Source: Planctomycetota bacterium
GTDB taxonomy: Bacteria; Planctomycetota; Planctomycetia; Pirellulales; Pirellulaceae
Direction: 5' to 3'
NCBI GenBank assembly: GCA_963204915.1
Contig: CAUJHS010000117.1
Span: 62,001 to 126,000, forward strand
DNA: 64,000 nt
Position numbers and translations under genes: made by a program. This document shows positions 53,912-62,409 of the stretch, in pieces (position 1 is the stretch's first letter; every line of letters begins with the position of its first letter). The notes beneath the pieces were generated by a model. It ran no database searches. It saw nothing but the letters and a program-made list of their open reading frames with translations, and was not told the DNA's origin.

Positions 53912-54763
53912 TCACGGCGCGTTGTTTCTGGAGCCGACAAATCCCTCCTGCGCCGGCTCTTGAGCAAACTGGGAAAAGACCTGGCGGAATGTATCGGTGA
54001 TGCTGCCTTGCTGCAGTTCCTGGCAGATTCCGGTTAAGCGATCGACTTCCTGCGGGTTTTCAATTTCCGCCAGCGGTTCTGCCCCGCCGGGGGTAACGCT
54101 AAGCAAGAGAAGCTTGTTGCCAAAGCGAACTACGTGCATTTGTTGGCGCGAGGTGAGTGGCGTGCGTCCCAGGACTTCGACGACCTCGCTGGGCAGCAGC
54201 ATCGCACCTTTCGGCGCGTTGCGTTTTGCCAGCCAAGCCACGATGAAGAACAATCCAACGACCACAGCCAGACTTGACATCACGCTTGTCAACGCACTCG
54301 CCGACGATGGCGGCTTTTGGCCCTCAACGCCGTTTTTGCCGCTCTTCGTTGGGGGCGCTAGTTTGAGCGAACTCGCGGGCGCGGATTCCTGCAGTTCGAG
54401 TGCGGCCACGACCGGCCGCGCCGCCGCTTCATCAACGTCATGAGTTTTGGGCTCCGTTTCCGACGGAGTCTGACTGACCGACCAGCCGCGAAGGCTTGCC
54501 GCGGGCGGCGCGAATTCGTCGGAGGGCTGGCGGCCGCTCGACGAAGGGGATTCCTCCCGGGGATGCAACGGATTCGACCTTGGCCGTTCAGACGCCGTCG
54601 CCGACTCGGCCTGCAGCGGAACTTCGTCCGGCAACGGCATTTGGTTCGGAGGCGGCAGTACGGCCTGATGTGTATGTGGTTCAGCGCCATACGGTTCGCC
54701 TGCCAAGCCGGGTTGAGCGCCCAGCAGCATCGCCATCGCTATGAGCGAACCAGTCAGCGCCAT
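53912..54763 (-). CDS. fliO: flagellar biosynthesis protein FliO
   Basis: A 283-residue FliO-like protein. A signal peptide (about 1-21) precedes a long Pro/Ser/Glu-rich region to about residue 165. A membrane helix follows (SLAVVVGLFFIVAWLAKR), then the FliO cytoplasmic domain with VVEVLGRTPLTSRQQMHVVRFGNKLLLLSVTPGGAEPLAEI. FliO helps assemble FliP. It is longer than most FliO proteins because of the N-terminal region. It lies between fliN and fliP. The domain call is good, although FliO sequences vary widely. Confidence 0.88.
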   Translation of the reverse strand: MALTGSLIAMAMLLGAQPGLAGEPYGAEPHTHQAVLPPPNQMPLPDEVPLQAESATASERPRSNPLHPREESPSSSGRQPSDEFAPPAASLRGWSVSQTPSETEPKTHDVDEAAARPVVAALELQESAPASSLKLAPPTKSGKNGVEGQKPPSSASALTSVMSSLAVVVGLFFIVAWLAKRNAPKGAMLLPSEVVEVLGRTPLTSRQQMHVVRFGNKLLLLSVTPGGAEPLAEIENPQEVDRLTGICQELQQGSITDTFRQVFSQFAQEPAQEGFVGSRNNAP

Positions 54764-54800
54764 CCGTGGCCATTCCTCTTCTAACGTGGTCGTGCGCCGG

Positions 54801-55313
54801 TCAAGCTTCTTCGCCGGCGATCAGCTCGGCCACGCGTACGCAAAAATTTTCGTTCAACACCAAGACTTCGCCGCGTGCAATCAGGCGGCCATTGACATAG
54901 ACATCGACCGGGTCGCCCGCCAATTTGTCGAGCGGCACCACGGAGCCTTTCCGCAGTCCCAACACTTCCTCAAGATGCATTTGCGTGCGGCCTAGCTCGA
55001 TTTTGACATCAAGCTCGACATCGCGCAAGAGATCTAAGGTGGCTTTTTCCGTCGACGCGGGCGTACCGCCGAAGTCGCGAAAATGAAACGGGGCCGCACC
55101 CGGCGGCGTCACCGACGAGGGCGCATCCACGGAAGCCAACGCTTCTTCCGCCTGTCGCAACAGCAGCTCAATATCATTCGACGGAGAAGCAACCGGCGGC
55201 GCAGCCCTACCTGGCTTGGCGGTGGGCGCCGCGGCGCGCGGCGCAGCATTTTGCGCTTGTTGCAGCAGTGCTTCGATCTCGGCTTGCGAGATTTGTTCCG
55301 TTCCGTCGGACAC
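54801..55313 (-). CDS. fliN: flagellar motor switch protein FliN
   Basis: A 170-residue FliN from a GTG at 55313, with AAGGAA at good spacing. The N-terminus (SQAEIEALLQQAQ) is the peptide that binds other export or switch parts. A Pro/Ala-rich linker follows. The C-terminal SpoA domain has VELDVKIELGRTQMHLEEVLGLRKGSVVPLDKLAGDPVDVYVNGRLIARGEVLVLNENFCVRV. FliN forms the lower C-ring and takes part in rotation switching and export docking. It is followed by fliO 37 bases on. Confidence 0.94.
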   Translation of the reverse strand: MSDGTEQISQAEIEALLQQAQNAAPRAAAPTAKPGRAAPPVASPSNDIELLLRQAEEALASVDAPSSVTPPGAAPFHFRDFGGTPASTEKATLDLLRDVELDVKIELGRTQMHLEEVLGLRKGSVVPLDKLAGDPVDVYVNGRLIARGEVLVLNENFCVRVAELIAGEEA

Positions 55314-55365
55314 GAAAGAGATTCCTTAGCCGCGTGTAAGTCGCTCGCAGTGCGAGCGGGGCCTG

Positions 55366-55917
55366 TTACTGCTCAACGAACGTGAAGTCGGTGATAACCA
55401 CCTCCTGCAAAAGTCGCTTCCCCAGCAGGTGGTTACTTTTCTCCAAAATCCGTCGTTTGATCAATCCCAAATTCGCTTCGGTCAAATCCCCCACGTCGGC
55501 GTTGCGTATCACCACCAGTACCGACTCCTTGAGCCGATTCGACACATGGTGGTACACGCCCTCGAATTCCTTGTGTTCTTCCTCTCCCACAATGCCATAT
55601 AAGTGGAAGTCGATCCGTACATTGACGCCACGCGAGGGGATAAATGAGGTAAAACTATGCTGGCCGAGGTCGACCTCCATTGTGGGTTTGTGCTCCTCCC
55701 CCGCCAGATGATCGACCGGATCGTGCGAAGCGGGCGTCTTTTTTTCAATGCGCTGTTCCGCCTGCGCTACAACCTCATCCACGCTTGGCAACATGAGCCA
55801 AGCTACGGCGCACTCGCCCACAACGACCGCCCCCATAAAGGCGGCGGCCAAGGCCATACCTAATACCGACTTAGCGCCAGAAGGACTCGGAGCAGCGGCA
55901 GCTTGATGTTCGGACAT
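55366..55917 (-). CDS. fliL: flagellar basal body-associated protein FliL
   Basis: About 183 residues from the ATG at 55917; the frame is open 45 bases further upstream. A short cytoplasmic tail leads to one membrane helix (about 18-43). The periplasmic domain has FTSFIPSRGVNVRIDFHLYGIV, YHHVSNRLKESVLVVIRNADVGDLTEANLGLIKRRILEKSN and the C-terminal VVITDFTFVEQ. FliL stabilises stators and supports torque in several bacteria. It is the first gene of the minus-strand flagellar block, so the block's promoter should lie in the 110 bases upstream. Confidence 0.88.
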   Translation of the reverse strand: MSEHQAAAAPSPSGAKSVLGMALAAAFMGAVVVGECAVAWLMLPSVDEVVAQAEQRIEKKTPASHDPVDHLAGEEHKPTMEVDLGQHSFTSFIPSRGVNVRIDFHLYGIVGEEEHKEFEGVYHHVSNRLKESVLVVIRNADVGDLTEANLGLIKRRILEKSNHLLGKRLLQEVVITDFTFVEQ

Positions 55918-56072
55918 AGCAACACGCAAGGCAAGTAGCAATGAATTCCTCACCTCAAACATAGATTACGCTTTGCCCACGTCCAAATTACCGTTTTCTC
56001 CCCCCAAGTGGACAAGTCGATGAGATACGGCCCTTGTTTTGTAACACCGCACCTCAATGGCATGAAACCGTC

Positions 56073-56690
56073 TTATTTGCGCACGCGGCGGCGAAGTTGG
56101 AATCGGTCTCGGCCATGGTAGGTTAGCAACAGGGCTCCATGCGCCGCATGCCGATCAAAGAGCTGTTCCCAACACCGCTCTTCCCCCGGCCAAGGGTAAA
56201 CGTACACGAGGTCGAAGTCATCCAGCGCTAACCCCAACGCGTCGTAACCTTCGGGCGCGTCGGTATCGATTTGTTCGATGCCCTCTAAGTGACGAAAGAA
56301 CTTGCGACCCAACTCGGGAATCGCACTGCCGCAGGAAAACTGTACAGGAATTGCCAGGTCTGCGGCTAACTGCTCGCCTTGCGCGACGAGACGGGGCTCG
56401 ACCTCAATGCCGCAAGCGTCAAACCCATGCAGGGCCGCCAGCATGGCCACAACGCCAAAACCGCTGCCCCATTCGCAAAACGCGTTTCCCGCAGCCAAGC
56501 GATGTTCGTTAATCCAGGCCAGACACGCACTTGCGCCCCGATAGTCGCTGGCCACAAAGCTAGAGATAAAACACCGTCCTTGTTGTTCGATGAATTCGTC
56601 GATACGGCGTGCGGCCTCGCCCAAAAGCATCTCAACATCGGGCGACTGCGGTCTGACGTCTAAGTCCGGTAGTTCGAGCCGTCGCAACAT
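56073..56690 (-). CDS. class I SAM-dependent methyltransferase-like protein
   Basis: About 205 residues from the ATG at 56690, with GAGAG nine bases upstream; the frame is open a further 108 bases. The Rossmann core has motif I as CEWGSGFGVVAMLAALHGF, an acidic end to strand 2 (GIEVEPRLVAQGEQLAADL), and the post-I FDLVYVYPWPGEERCWEQLF. Motif I is close to the methyltransferase consensus E/DxGxGxG. The substrate is unknown. It lies upstream of fliL but in the same direction, so a link to flagella is possible but not shown. Confidence 0.75.
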   Translation of the reverse strand: MLRRLELPDLDVRPQSPDVEMLLGEAARRIDEFIEQQGRCFISSFVASDYRGASACLAWINEHRLAAGNAFCEWGSGFGVVAMLAALHGFDACGIEVEPRLVAQGEQLAADLAIPVQFSCGSAIPELGRKFFRHLEGIEQIDTDAPEGYDALGLALDDFDLVYVYPWPGEERCWEQLFDRHAAHGALLLTYHGRDRFQLRRRVRK

Positions 56691-56883
56691 GAAATAAGCT
56701 CTCGACGAGTCATGCATACGATGAAGGGCATAGTTTACTCCTTCGGCCGTGCACAATGAAGCTCGGCGTGCGTTGCGGTTTCGAGCGTTCCGTCGCAAAG
56801 CTTGACAACGGCCTTCCGCGCCGGTTTACTCAGCAAGGAATTGTTTCCGTCTCACCGCGCGCCCCAAACCTGCGGAACTGTTT

Positions 56884-58251
56884 ATGAGCCGCGTTGCTGC
56901 ATTCCTTCGATGCGCCCTCGGAGTACTTGTGGTTTGCGGCGTGAAGGATGCTTCAGCCGTGGCCAATCGACCCAATGTATTGGTCATCGTGGCGGACGAT
57001 TTTGGCTATGGCGACTTGGGAATCCATGGCTGTCAAGATATTCCCACGCCGCACTTGGATGCGCTCGGCGTTGGCGGTGTGCGTTGCACGCACGGATACG
57101 TGAGCGCGCCCCAGTGTAGTCCTACTCGGGCAGGGCTTTTGACGGGCCGGTATCAGCAGCGCTTCGGCCATGAAAGCAACATGGCATGGCCCGATAGCTC
57201 GCTTCCCGTAAGTGAGACCACGCTGGCCGACCGGCTTCGCCAAGCAGGGTACGTTACGGGCATGGTGGGCAAATGGCACTTAGGAAGTGATGAACAACAC
57301 CATCCCTTGAGCCGAGGTTTTCAAGAGTTCTTTGGATTCCTGGGAGGCGCCAATCCTTACTTGCCGCAAAGAAACGGCGTTGTGCCTCGCATTGTGCGAG
57401 GTCGAGAACCGGTCCAAGAGAAAGAGTTCCTTACGGAGGCGTTTGCACGCGAAGCGGCAGCATTCATTGACCGTCACGGCGAAGAACCGTTTTTTCTCTA
57501 TTTGGCCTTCAATGCTCCGCATGGACCCTTGGAAGCCGCGCCGAAGTATCTCCAGCGTTTCGAAGCGATCGAAGACGAAAAACGTCGCACGTATGCAGCT
57601 ATGGTCTCGGCTATGGATGACGCAGTGGGAACCGTCATGGAAAAACTCCGCGCTAAGGGCCTGGAGGAAAACACGTTGGTGTTCTTCCTAAGCGACAATG
57701 GCGGCCCGACGGACGTGAACGCCTCACGCAACACGCCGTTCCGAGGCGTCAAGGGCGAAGTGCGCGAGGGAGGTATTCGTTCGCCGTTCTTCATTCAATG
57801 GAAGGCGCGGCTCCCTACCAACAAGCACTATGATCGTCCCGTAATTCAATTGGATATCGCGCCGACCGTGTTGGCGGCGGTCGGAGCTCCCGCGCCACCC
57901 GAGGGCGCGCTTGACGGAGTTAATCTGCTGCCGTATCTCGAAGGCAAACAGTCGGGCGAACCGCATCAATCGCTTTATTGGCGGTTTAATTTTCCTGCCC
58001 GACAGTCCGACCGATATAAATGGGCTATCCGGCAAGGCGACTGGAAACTGTTCACCGATATCGACGGAAACCGCCGCCAAAAGGCCGTCGGAGGCGGCAC
58101 GGGGAAAGTCATCTTGGTGAATCTGGCGGAAGATCCCACCGAGTCGCAAGATCGATCAACGGAACACCCGGAAAAGGTCGCAGAACTGCGCACAGCATGG
58201 AATGCCTGGAACACTCGGATGGCGGCGCCTGGAGAGCTGCGCCAACCGTAA
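56884..58251 (+). CDS. secreted Cys-type sulfatase
   Basis: A 455-residue sulfatase with a signal peptide (about 1-25). VADDFGYGDLG provides metal ligands, CSPTRAGLLTGRY is the active-site motif with the Cys that becomes formylglycine, GMVGKWHLG and FFLSDNGGP supply further ligands. The C-terminal part has KWAIRQGDWKLF. It is related to arylsulfatase/iduronate-type enzymes and acts outside the cytoplasm on sulfated sugars. It differs from the sulfatase at 12858-14345 in length and motif wording. It is convergent with the LamG gene, 27 bases apart, and has no carbohydrate gene beside it. Confidence 0.93.
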   Translation: MSRVAAFLRCALGVLVVCGVKDASAVANRPNVLVIVADDFGYGDLGIHGCQDIPTPHLDALGVGGVRCTHGYVSAPQCSPTRAGLLTGRYQQRFGHESNMAWPDSSLPVSETTLADRLRQAGYVTGMVGKWHLGSDEQHHPLSRGFQEFFGFLGGANPYLPQRNGVVPRIVRGREPVQEKEFLTEAFAREAAAFIDRHGEEPFFLYLAFNAPHGPLEAAPKYLQRFEAIEDEKRRTYAAMVSAMDDAVGTVMEKLRAKGLEENTLVFFLSDNGGPTDVNASRNTPFRGVKGEVREGGIRSPFFIQWKARLPTNKHYDRPVIQLDIAPTVLAAVGAPAPPEGALDGVNLLPYLEGKQSGEPHQSLYWRFNFPARQSDRYKWAIRQGDWKLFTDIDGNRRQKAVGGGTGKVILVNLAEDPTESQDRSTEHPEKVAELRTAWNAWNTRMAAPGELRQP

Positions 58252-58278
58252 GGCCTCTCTTTTGTGATCGATTGCCAA

Positions 58279-59286
58279 CTATTGCGTCAATTCGTAAATG
58301 CGCTGGATTTCTCGATCAGAGAGCGCGCGACAAAAGATCATCACTTCGTCGATTTTTCCAATCCAGTGGTAGCCGTTGGGGGCAGAGCCTATCTCTAGCG
58401 GTTGTTCGCCATGCGTGATTGCCGGACCGTATGTTGCATTCGAAGTTTCTGCAACGCGTTTTCCGTTGATGTAGAGGACCATCGTCTTGCCATCATACGA
58501 AGCGGCCACGTGGGTCCATTCATGATCAGGAATTTCATGCGATGCCGTGGCGCCCGAGTAATAGTTGACGAAAAAGTGGACCTTGGGCGTCCCCTGGTAT
58601 CGAGCCAAACCGAAACCGTTGGACCAACTGCCCGACGTTGTCTTGGTGATGATGCCGCGCCACGTGCCGTAGTCGGAGTCTTCAGGATAAACCCAGACGC
58701 ATAGGGTCAATTGTTGAAGCCGTAAAGCGGGATCATCCGGCGTTTCAATGCGGTCGCCCGAGCCGGCAAAGCGGTAAGCGCCTCCACGCTGGCCTTCTTC
58801 AGTCCACGTCGCGCCAAAGAGCTTGCCGTGGTGCTTATCTTGGACGACGTTCGCTATCGCGCCGTTTTCTGCGTTCACATCAAACGGGTAATACAGCATT
58901 AAGTCTTGCCCAGCCGGGGGCGCCACTTTCGCCTCCGGCGGCAGAGTTTCAAGACTTGCGACATGCTGCATTTCGATCAAGACTTTGCCAAAGAGCGTTT
59001 GGAGTTTGAGCGGTTCCGGAACAACGCCGCCGGTCAAAACATCGGCATTATGAAAGCGGACGATTACGTTCTCGCGGTCTGCCTTCCAAGTGGCCGTGGC
59101 GATGCGCTCAAGTGGAACTGCGAGTTCGGCAAAGTCGGTCCGTATACGCAGGACGTGATTTTCTGGGGCGCCAATCACGCGCGAACCGTCGACCAGATCA
59201 ACCGCCAATCGTAAGTTTGTGCGATCGGCTCCGACTTGGCCAAGTGTCGACGCGAGTACTACCACCATCATCGTGAATGTGTTCAT
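58279..59286 (-). CDS. secreted LamG/concanavalin-like protein
   Basis: About 335 residues from the ATG at 59286 (MNTFTMMVVVLASTLG), which gives a signal peptide; the frame is open far upstream but reads as non-coding there. Residues 25-125 are a beta-rich domain (VDLVDGSRVIGAP, FAELAVPLERI, VRFHNADVLTGG) of the kind found in planctomycete secreted proteins. Residues 135-335 are a LamG-like jelly roll with YYPFDVNAENG, LTLCVWVYPED, HEWTHVAASYDGKTMVLYINGK, IGSAPNGYHWIGKIDEVMIFCRALSDREIQRIYE. It probably binds a carbohydrate or protein outside the cell. Confidence 0.85.
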   Translation of the reverse strand: MNTFTMMVVVLASTLGQVGADRTNLRLAVDLVDGSRVIGAPENHVLRIRTDFAELAVPLERIATATWKADRENVIVRFHNADVLTGGVVPEPLKLQTLFGKVLIEMQHVASLETLPPEAKVAPPAGQDLMLYYPFDVNAENGAIANVVQDKHHGKLFGATWTEEGQRGGAYRFAGSGDRIETPDDPALRLQQLTLCVWVYPEDSDYGTWRGIITKTTSGSWSNGFGLARYQGTPKVHFFVNYYSGATASHEIPDHEWTHVAASYDGKTMVLYINGKRVAETSNATYGPAITHGEQPLEIGSAPNGYHWIGKIDEVMIFCRALSDREIQRIYELTQ

Positions 59287-59440
59287 GGTGAAGGACTCAA
59301 GAGGAGATCGACGACGTGAGAGCAAACGGCCATGACTATAGACGAAACAACCTTCGAAATCGTTCTTCCCATGTAACGTTTTTTCGGTTGCTAGGACTTG
59401 CAATGCATGACCATTCAAAGCGCAAGGAACCTCGGAATGC

Positions 59441-60337
59441 TCACCAGGCAAGATTGGGGCAGACAATTTGAACGAAACGTCGCACGGCAGGTGAGAGTGG
59501 CCGGCCCTTGCGCAACACGAGGCCATAGCTGCGACGCGGAAACCAACGGCGCACCGGCGCCGTGTGCAATTTTTCCTCGCCCGTCAGGCAGTGGCTCATC
59601 ACGATAGAAATACCCAAGCCTAACGCCACATACTTCTTGATGACTTCATAGCCGCCGACCTCGAGCTTTACATCATGCGCCAGCGAATGTTCGGCAAAGA
59701 CCATCTCGACGATTCGATAGGTGCTTTGTTCACGCGGCGGCAAGATGAGCGGGTGCCGGGCAATGTCTTTCAAGGTGATGCGCCGACGCTGGGTCAGAGG
59801 ATGTTCGGGACTGGTGATCAGCACCGGGTCGTAGGTGACAAATGGACGAAAGACAATGTCGGGCGGGGCTTCAAGCATGGGTCCGACGGCGACATCGACT
59901 TCCCCGGCCCGCAGAAGCGCTAAGCCGGCTTTGCCGGTCAGGTTGTGCAATCGAAGGTCGATGTCGGGATGTTCACGCATTAGTTTTTCGACGAATCTGG
60001 GCAGAATGTATTGCAGCGTTGATCCTCCCGCGGCCACGCTGACGGTTCCGCCACGGCAAGATTCGCGCTCTGCGGCGAAATTGTCGGTGAGGCCGTCGAG
60101 CCCTTCGACCAGTGGTTGCGCCAACTCGAGCAGCCGACCGCCTTCGGGAGTCAATCGAATCTTGGGACCACGGCGCTCAAAGAGTTGAACGCCCAGTTCG
60201 CGTTCGAGCGCCTGAATTTGCAGCGACACGGACGGCTGGCTGAGATGCAATTGAAGAGCGGCTTTCGAGATGCTGCCCGACCGAGCCGCGTAGCAGAAGC
60301 CGCGTAATTGCTGCAGTCGATTATGCTGGTAGCGCAT
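59441..60337 (-). CDS. LysR-family transcriptional regulator
   Basis: About 298 residues from the ATG at 60337; ATG and TTG alternatives lie 15 and 27 bases upstream. The N-terminal winged helix-turn-helix has LRGFCYAARSGSISKAALQLHLSQPSVSLQIQALERELGVQLFERRG and LTPEG. The rest is the two-lobed periplasmic-binding-like sensor domain (SVAAGGSTLQYILP, AVGPMLEAPPDI, GLGISIVMSHCL). CysB-like members of this class sense sulfur compounds; this is possible but not certain. It is divergent from a 74-residue protein, which is the usual layout for a LysR target. Confidence 0.92.
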   Translation of the reverse strand: MRYQHNRLQQLRGFCYAARSGSISKAALQLHLSQPSVSLQIQALERELGVQLFERRGPKIRLTPEGGRLLELAQPLVEGLDGLTDNFAAERESCRGGTVSVAAGGSTLQYILPRFVEKLMREHPDIDLRLHNLTGKAGLALLRAGEVDVAVGPMLEAPPDIVFRPFVTYDPVLITSPEHPLTQRRRITLKDIARHPLILPPREQSTYRIVEMVFAEHSLAHDVKLEVGGYEVIKKYVALGLGISIVMSHCLTGEEKLHTAPVRRWFPRRSYGLVLRKGRPLSPAVRRFVQIVCPNLAW

Positions 60338-60472
60338 GGGATATCCGTCCATTAACGGCGTCAATGCTACCTATTGAGATAATTGTTGTTTTCTATTGTA
60401 TCCATCTCGGTAGATTGAATGAAGGCGCGCTAAGCACACACCTCTCACGAGCGTCAAATGCAGGAGCAAACC
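60338..60472. promoter_or_regulatory. divergent promoter/operator region of LysR regulator and small protein
   Basis: This 135-base gap separates the LysR gene from a divergent small gene. Its middle is A/T-rich (60371-60420), unlike its surroundings, with several T-N11-A type spacings as in LysR sites. AGGAG at 60462-60466 is the ribosome binding site of the small gene. The exact operator cannot be fixed by eye. Confidence 0.5.
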
Positions 60473-60697
60473 ATGACCATGATCAGCGTGGAAGCCGTGT
60501 CCGAAGAGTCGCATGTGGAGTCATGCGAACGAGATGACTTGACCGAGCGAGCTTTAGTCTGCATCGCGCAAGGCTTCGCTCCGCCGCGAGAGGTCTATCT
60601 GGTGCAAAACCGTACGCACATCGATTGGTCGCGTTTTCCGACGTGGGCTCGCCCGGTAAATCCAGAAATGTTTGACGGTTGCTGCCACGAAGGCTAG
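60473..60697 (+). CDS. small protein of unknown function, divergent from LysR gene
   Basis: 74 residues from the ATG at 60473, chosen because AGGAG lies six bases upstream; an ATG 15 bases earlier overlaps that site. The protein has four cysteines, two of them adjacent near the end (GCCHEG). The second half is orderly: REVYLVQNRTHIDWSRFPTW then VNPEMFDGCC. It has no signal peptide or helix. I do not recognise it. It is probably real because of its ribosome site and its place opposite the regulator. Its stop overlaps the stop of the convergent phosphoesterase gene in CTAG. Confidence 0.6.
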   Translation: MTMISVEAVSEESHVESCERDDLTERALVCIAQGFAPPREVYLVQNRTHIDWSRFPTWARPVNPEMFDGCCHEG

Positions 60698-61320
60698 CCC
60701 TTCGCCTTGGCGTTGACGCAGTGGGGAATCAATCGGTCTTGGTGCGTATCAAGGGTTGCGCACCATCCGTCCATCAGGGCAGCCAGCACGATGAGCCACG
60801 ACGAGGACGAACCGAGGTCTAATGGGCATTCGCCAGCCCACGGCGTTACGCCCTCGGGCGTCGCGGCCAACCAACGGTGGTAATGCCCCATCAGCATGAC
60901 TCGGCCCGGATGCTGAGTAAAGCATCTTTCGCGCGCTGTCGCGTTTTCGGGACACTGCGAAGTGTAGTAATCCAAAGGATCGGTGGGGTCCACCGTCGGC
61001 AAGGCGTGCGTCGCAAGATAACGGCCCATTTCCCAGCGCGGCGTTAATCCTCTGAAGAATTGAACGATCGATTCTGGGTAGCGCGCCGTGAATTCAGGAT
61101 CAGGATCAGGCTCGTGGCAGAAGCCCAATTCGTGGTTGCCCCAAACCCCGGTGGCGCCTGCCTCCTGCAACAAGTGAATAATCGGCTCGATATGCCGGCA
61201 GGTTTCGACGAGATCTCCCAAAACGACAACCTGTTCGACGCCGTGACGCGCAAAGAGCGCCAGCGCTGCACGGAGGCTTATGGCGTCTTCATGAATGTCG
61301 GCCAGAAGTCCCAGTTGCAT
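60694..61320 (-). CDS. metallophosphoesterase
   Basis: About 208 residues from the ATG at 61320 (MQLGLLADIHED), the natural calcineurin-type start; the longer frame reads poorly. The metal motifs are LLADIHED (DxH), VVLGDLVE (GDxxE), WGNHELGF (GNHE) and a late MLMGHYHRW (GHxH). All metal ligands are present, so it should hydrolyse phosphoesters with two metal ions in the cytoplasm. The substrate is unknown, and it resembles YfcE/MJ0936-type enzymes in length. The 5' end overlaps the gene for a small membrane protein by 32 bases. Confidence 0.87.
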   Translation of the reverse strand: MQLGLLADIHEDAISLRAALALFARHGVEQVVVLGDLVETCRHIEPIIHLLQEAGATGVWGNHELGFCHEPDPDPEFTARYPESIVQFFRGLTPRWEMGRYLATHALPTVDPTDPLDYYTSQCPENATARERCFTQHPGRVMLMGHYHRWLAATPEGVTPWAGECPLDLGSSSSWLIVLAALMDGWCATLDTHQDRLIPHCVNAKAKG

Positions 61321-61561
61321 GATGACGCATTGAAGAAGAGTGAGTCGTGGAATCATCCACCGGCAACATCGACGCAATGCGGGCCGCCGTCGCCAGTTTG
61401 ACCAAGCCGATTCCGGAACGAAACACAATGGTTGCCGGCAGCGACAACGCCATGGCTTCGATCACACTACGAATCGAAGCGAGATACAGCACGAATCCTA
61501 CCAGAACGAGCCCCAGTCCCACCAAGACCCAGCCCACGACTTCTCGAATCAACAGTCCCAT
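61289..61561 (-). CDS. small two-helix membrane protein
   Basis: A 90-residue protein with two membrane helices (about 8-30 and 34-62) and a polar, His/Ser-rich tail. GGGGAA lies before the ATG. The tail overlaps the start of the phosphoesterase gene by 32 bases, so translation may be coupled. I do not recognise it. The hydrophobic pattern and its place 77 bases after another membrane gene support it. Confidence 0.6.
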   Translation of the reverse strand: MGLLIREVVGWVLVGLGLVLVGFVLYLASIRSVIEAMALSLPATIVFRSGIGLVKLATAARIASMLPVDDSTTHSSSMRHHATGTSGRHS

Positions 61562-61638
61562 AGTTCACGTTCCCCACTCGTTGCAAAGTACAGCATTTGC
61601 ACGAACCAACGTCCTACAATAGCAACGGCAATTCGACT

Positions 61639-62409
61639 TTATCCTTCTGTTCGGCTGGAAGCGCGAATTCGCTTTCGTCGGCGTTCAATCGCCCCTTGTT
61701 CCGTGCGCAATTCCTCGACGACGATTTGCCGCACATGCAGCGCCGCCTGCCTGGCGGTTAAACGTCGCCAATAAACCAGTGCGAAGGCGCCGCTCAGCAC
61801 GAATGACATCAAGACGCCACCCCAAAAGAACAGCAGCATTCGATACGCGGCAGGCGCAAGCCGCAACGTATTCGGCGCCATCGAGTCCAAGGGCAGCAGC
61901 GTCAATAATAGAAGTGCGACACCCACGGCAACAACGATGCGTACCGCCACGCCGGAAAAAGGGTGGAGCGCCGTCGTAGGCGCGGGCGACGCGCCCGGCG
62001 TGTGTTGTCGCCAAAGGCGAAAGCCCCTTCTCGGCGGCCCTGCCGCTTCGATGAAGCGCAGCGCAAACACAGTCGACGCCAAAAACGCCGCCGCTAACAC
62101 GACATCCCGCAGTTGCAGATCATCAACCGCGTAGAGATGGCGAAGGTCAGCGAGAATGGTCGCAAACCACCCCCAGACCAAGGCGGCTCCAAGTGGGGCC
62201 GCCGAGCGACTGAACAAGACCGCAGCGAAGCCTCCCAGGAGAATCCAAGGCGCCCAGCCCGTCGCTTCCCATAGCCAAACATAGACAAACGCGCAGGCGA
62301 AAGTCGCTGCGGCCAACATGATTTTCGCTTGCGCCGGCGTCGCGCCTTCGTCAGGGAAAACTTCTCTTAGCGTGCTTCGTACGGTTTCCTGCCAGGGAAC
62401 ATTGCTCAT
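61639..62409 (-). CDS. hypothetical multi-pass membrane protein linked to DUF58 gene
   Basis: A 256-residue protein with about five membrane segments: near residues 28-45, 50-67, 73-87, 100-120 and two more at about 155-180 and 190-212. The C-terminal 40 residues are strongly basic. The ATG overlaps the stop of the DUF58 gene by four bases (ATGA), so the two are translationally coupled. Genes for such membrane proteins often accompany DUF58 in planctomycetes, sometimes with a MoxR ATPase or transglutaminase. I cannot assign a function from sequence. Confidence 0.75.
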   Translation of the reverse strand: MSNVPWQETVRSTLREVFPDEGATPAQAKIMLAAATFACAFVYVWLWEATGWAPWILLGGFAAVLFSRSAAPLGAALVWGWFATILADLRHLYAVDDLQLRDVVLAAAFLASTVFALRFIEAAGPPRRGFRLWRQHTPGASPAPTTALHPFSGVAVRIVVAVGVALLLLTLLPLDSMAPNTLRLAPAAYRMLLFFWGGVLMSFVLSGAFALVYWRRLTARQAALHVRQIVVEELRTEQGAIERRRKRIRASSRTEG

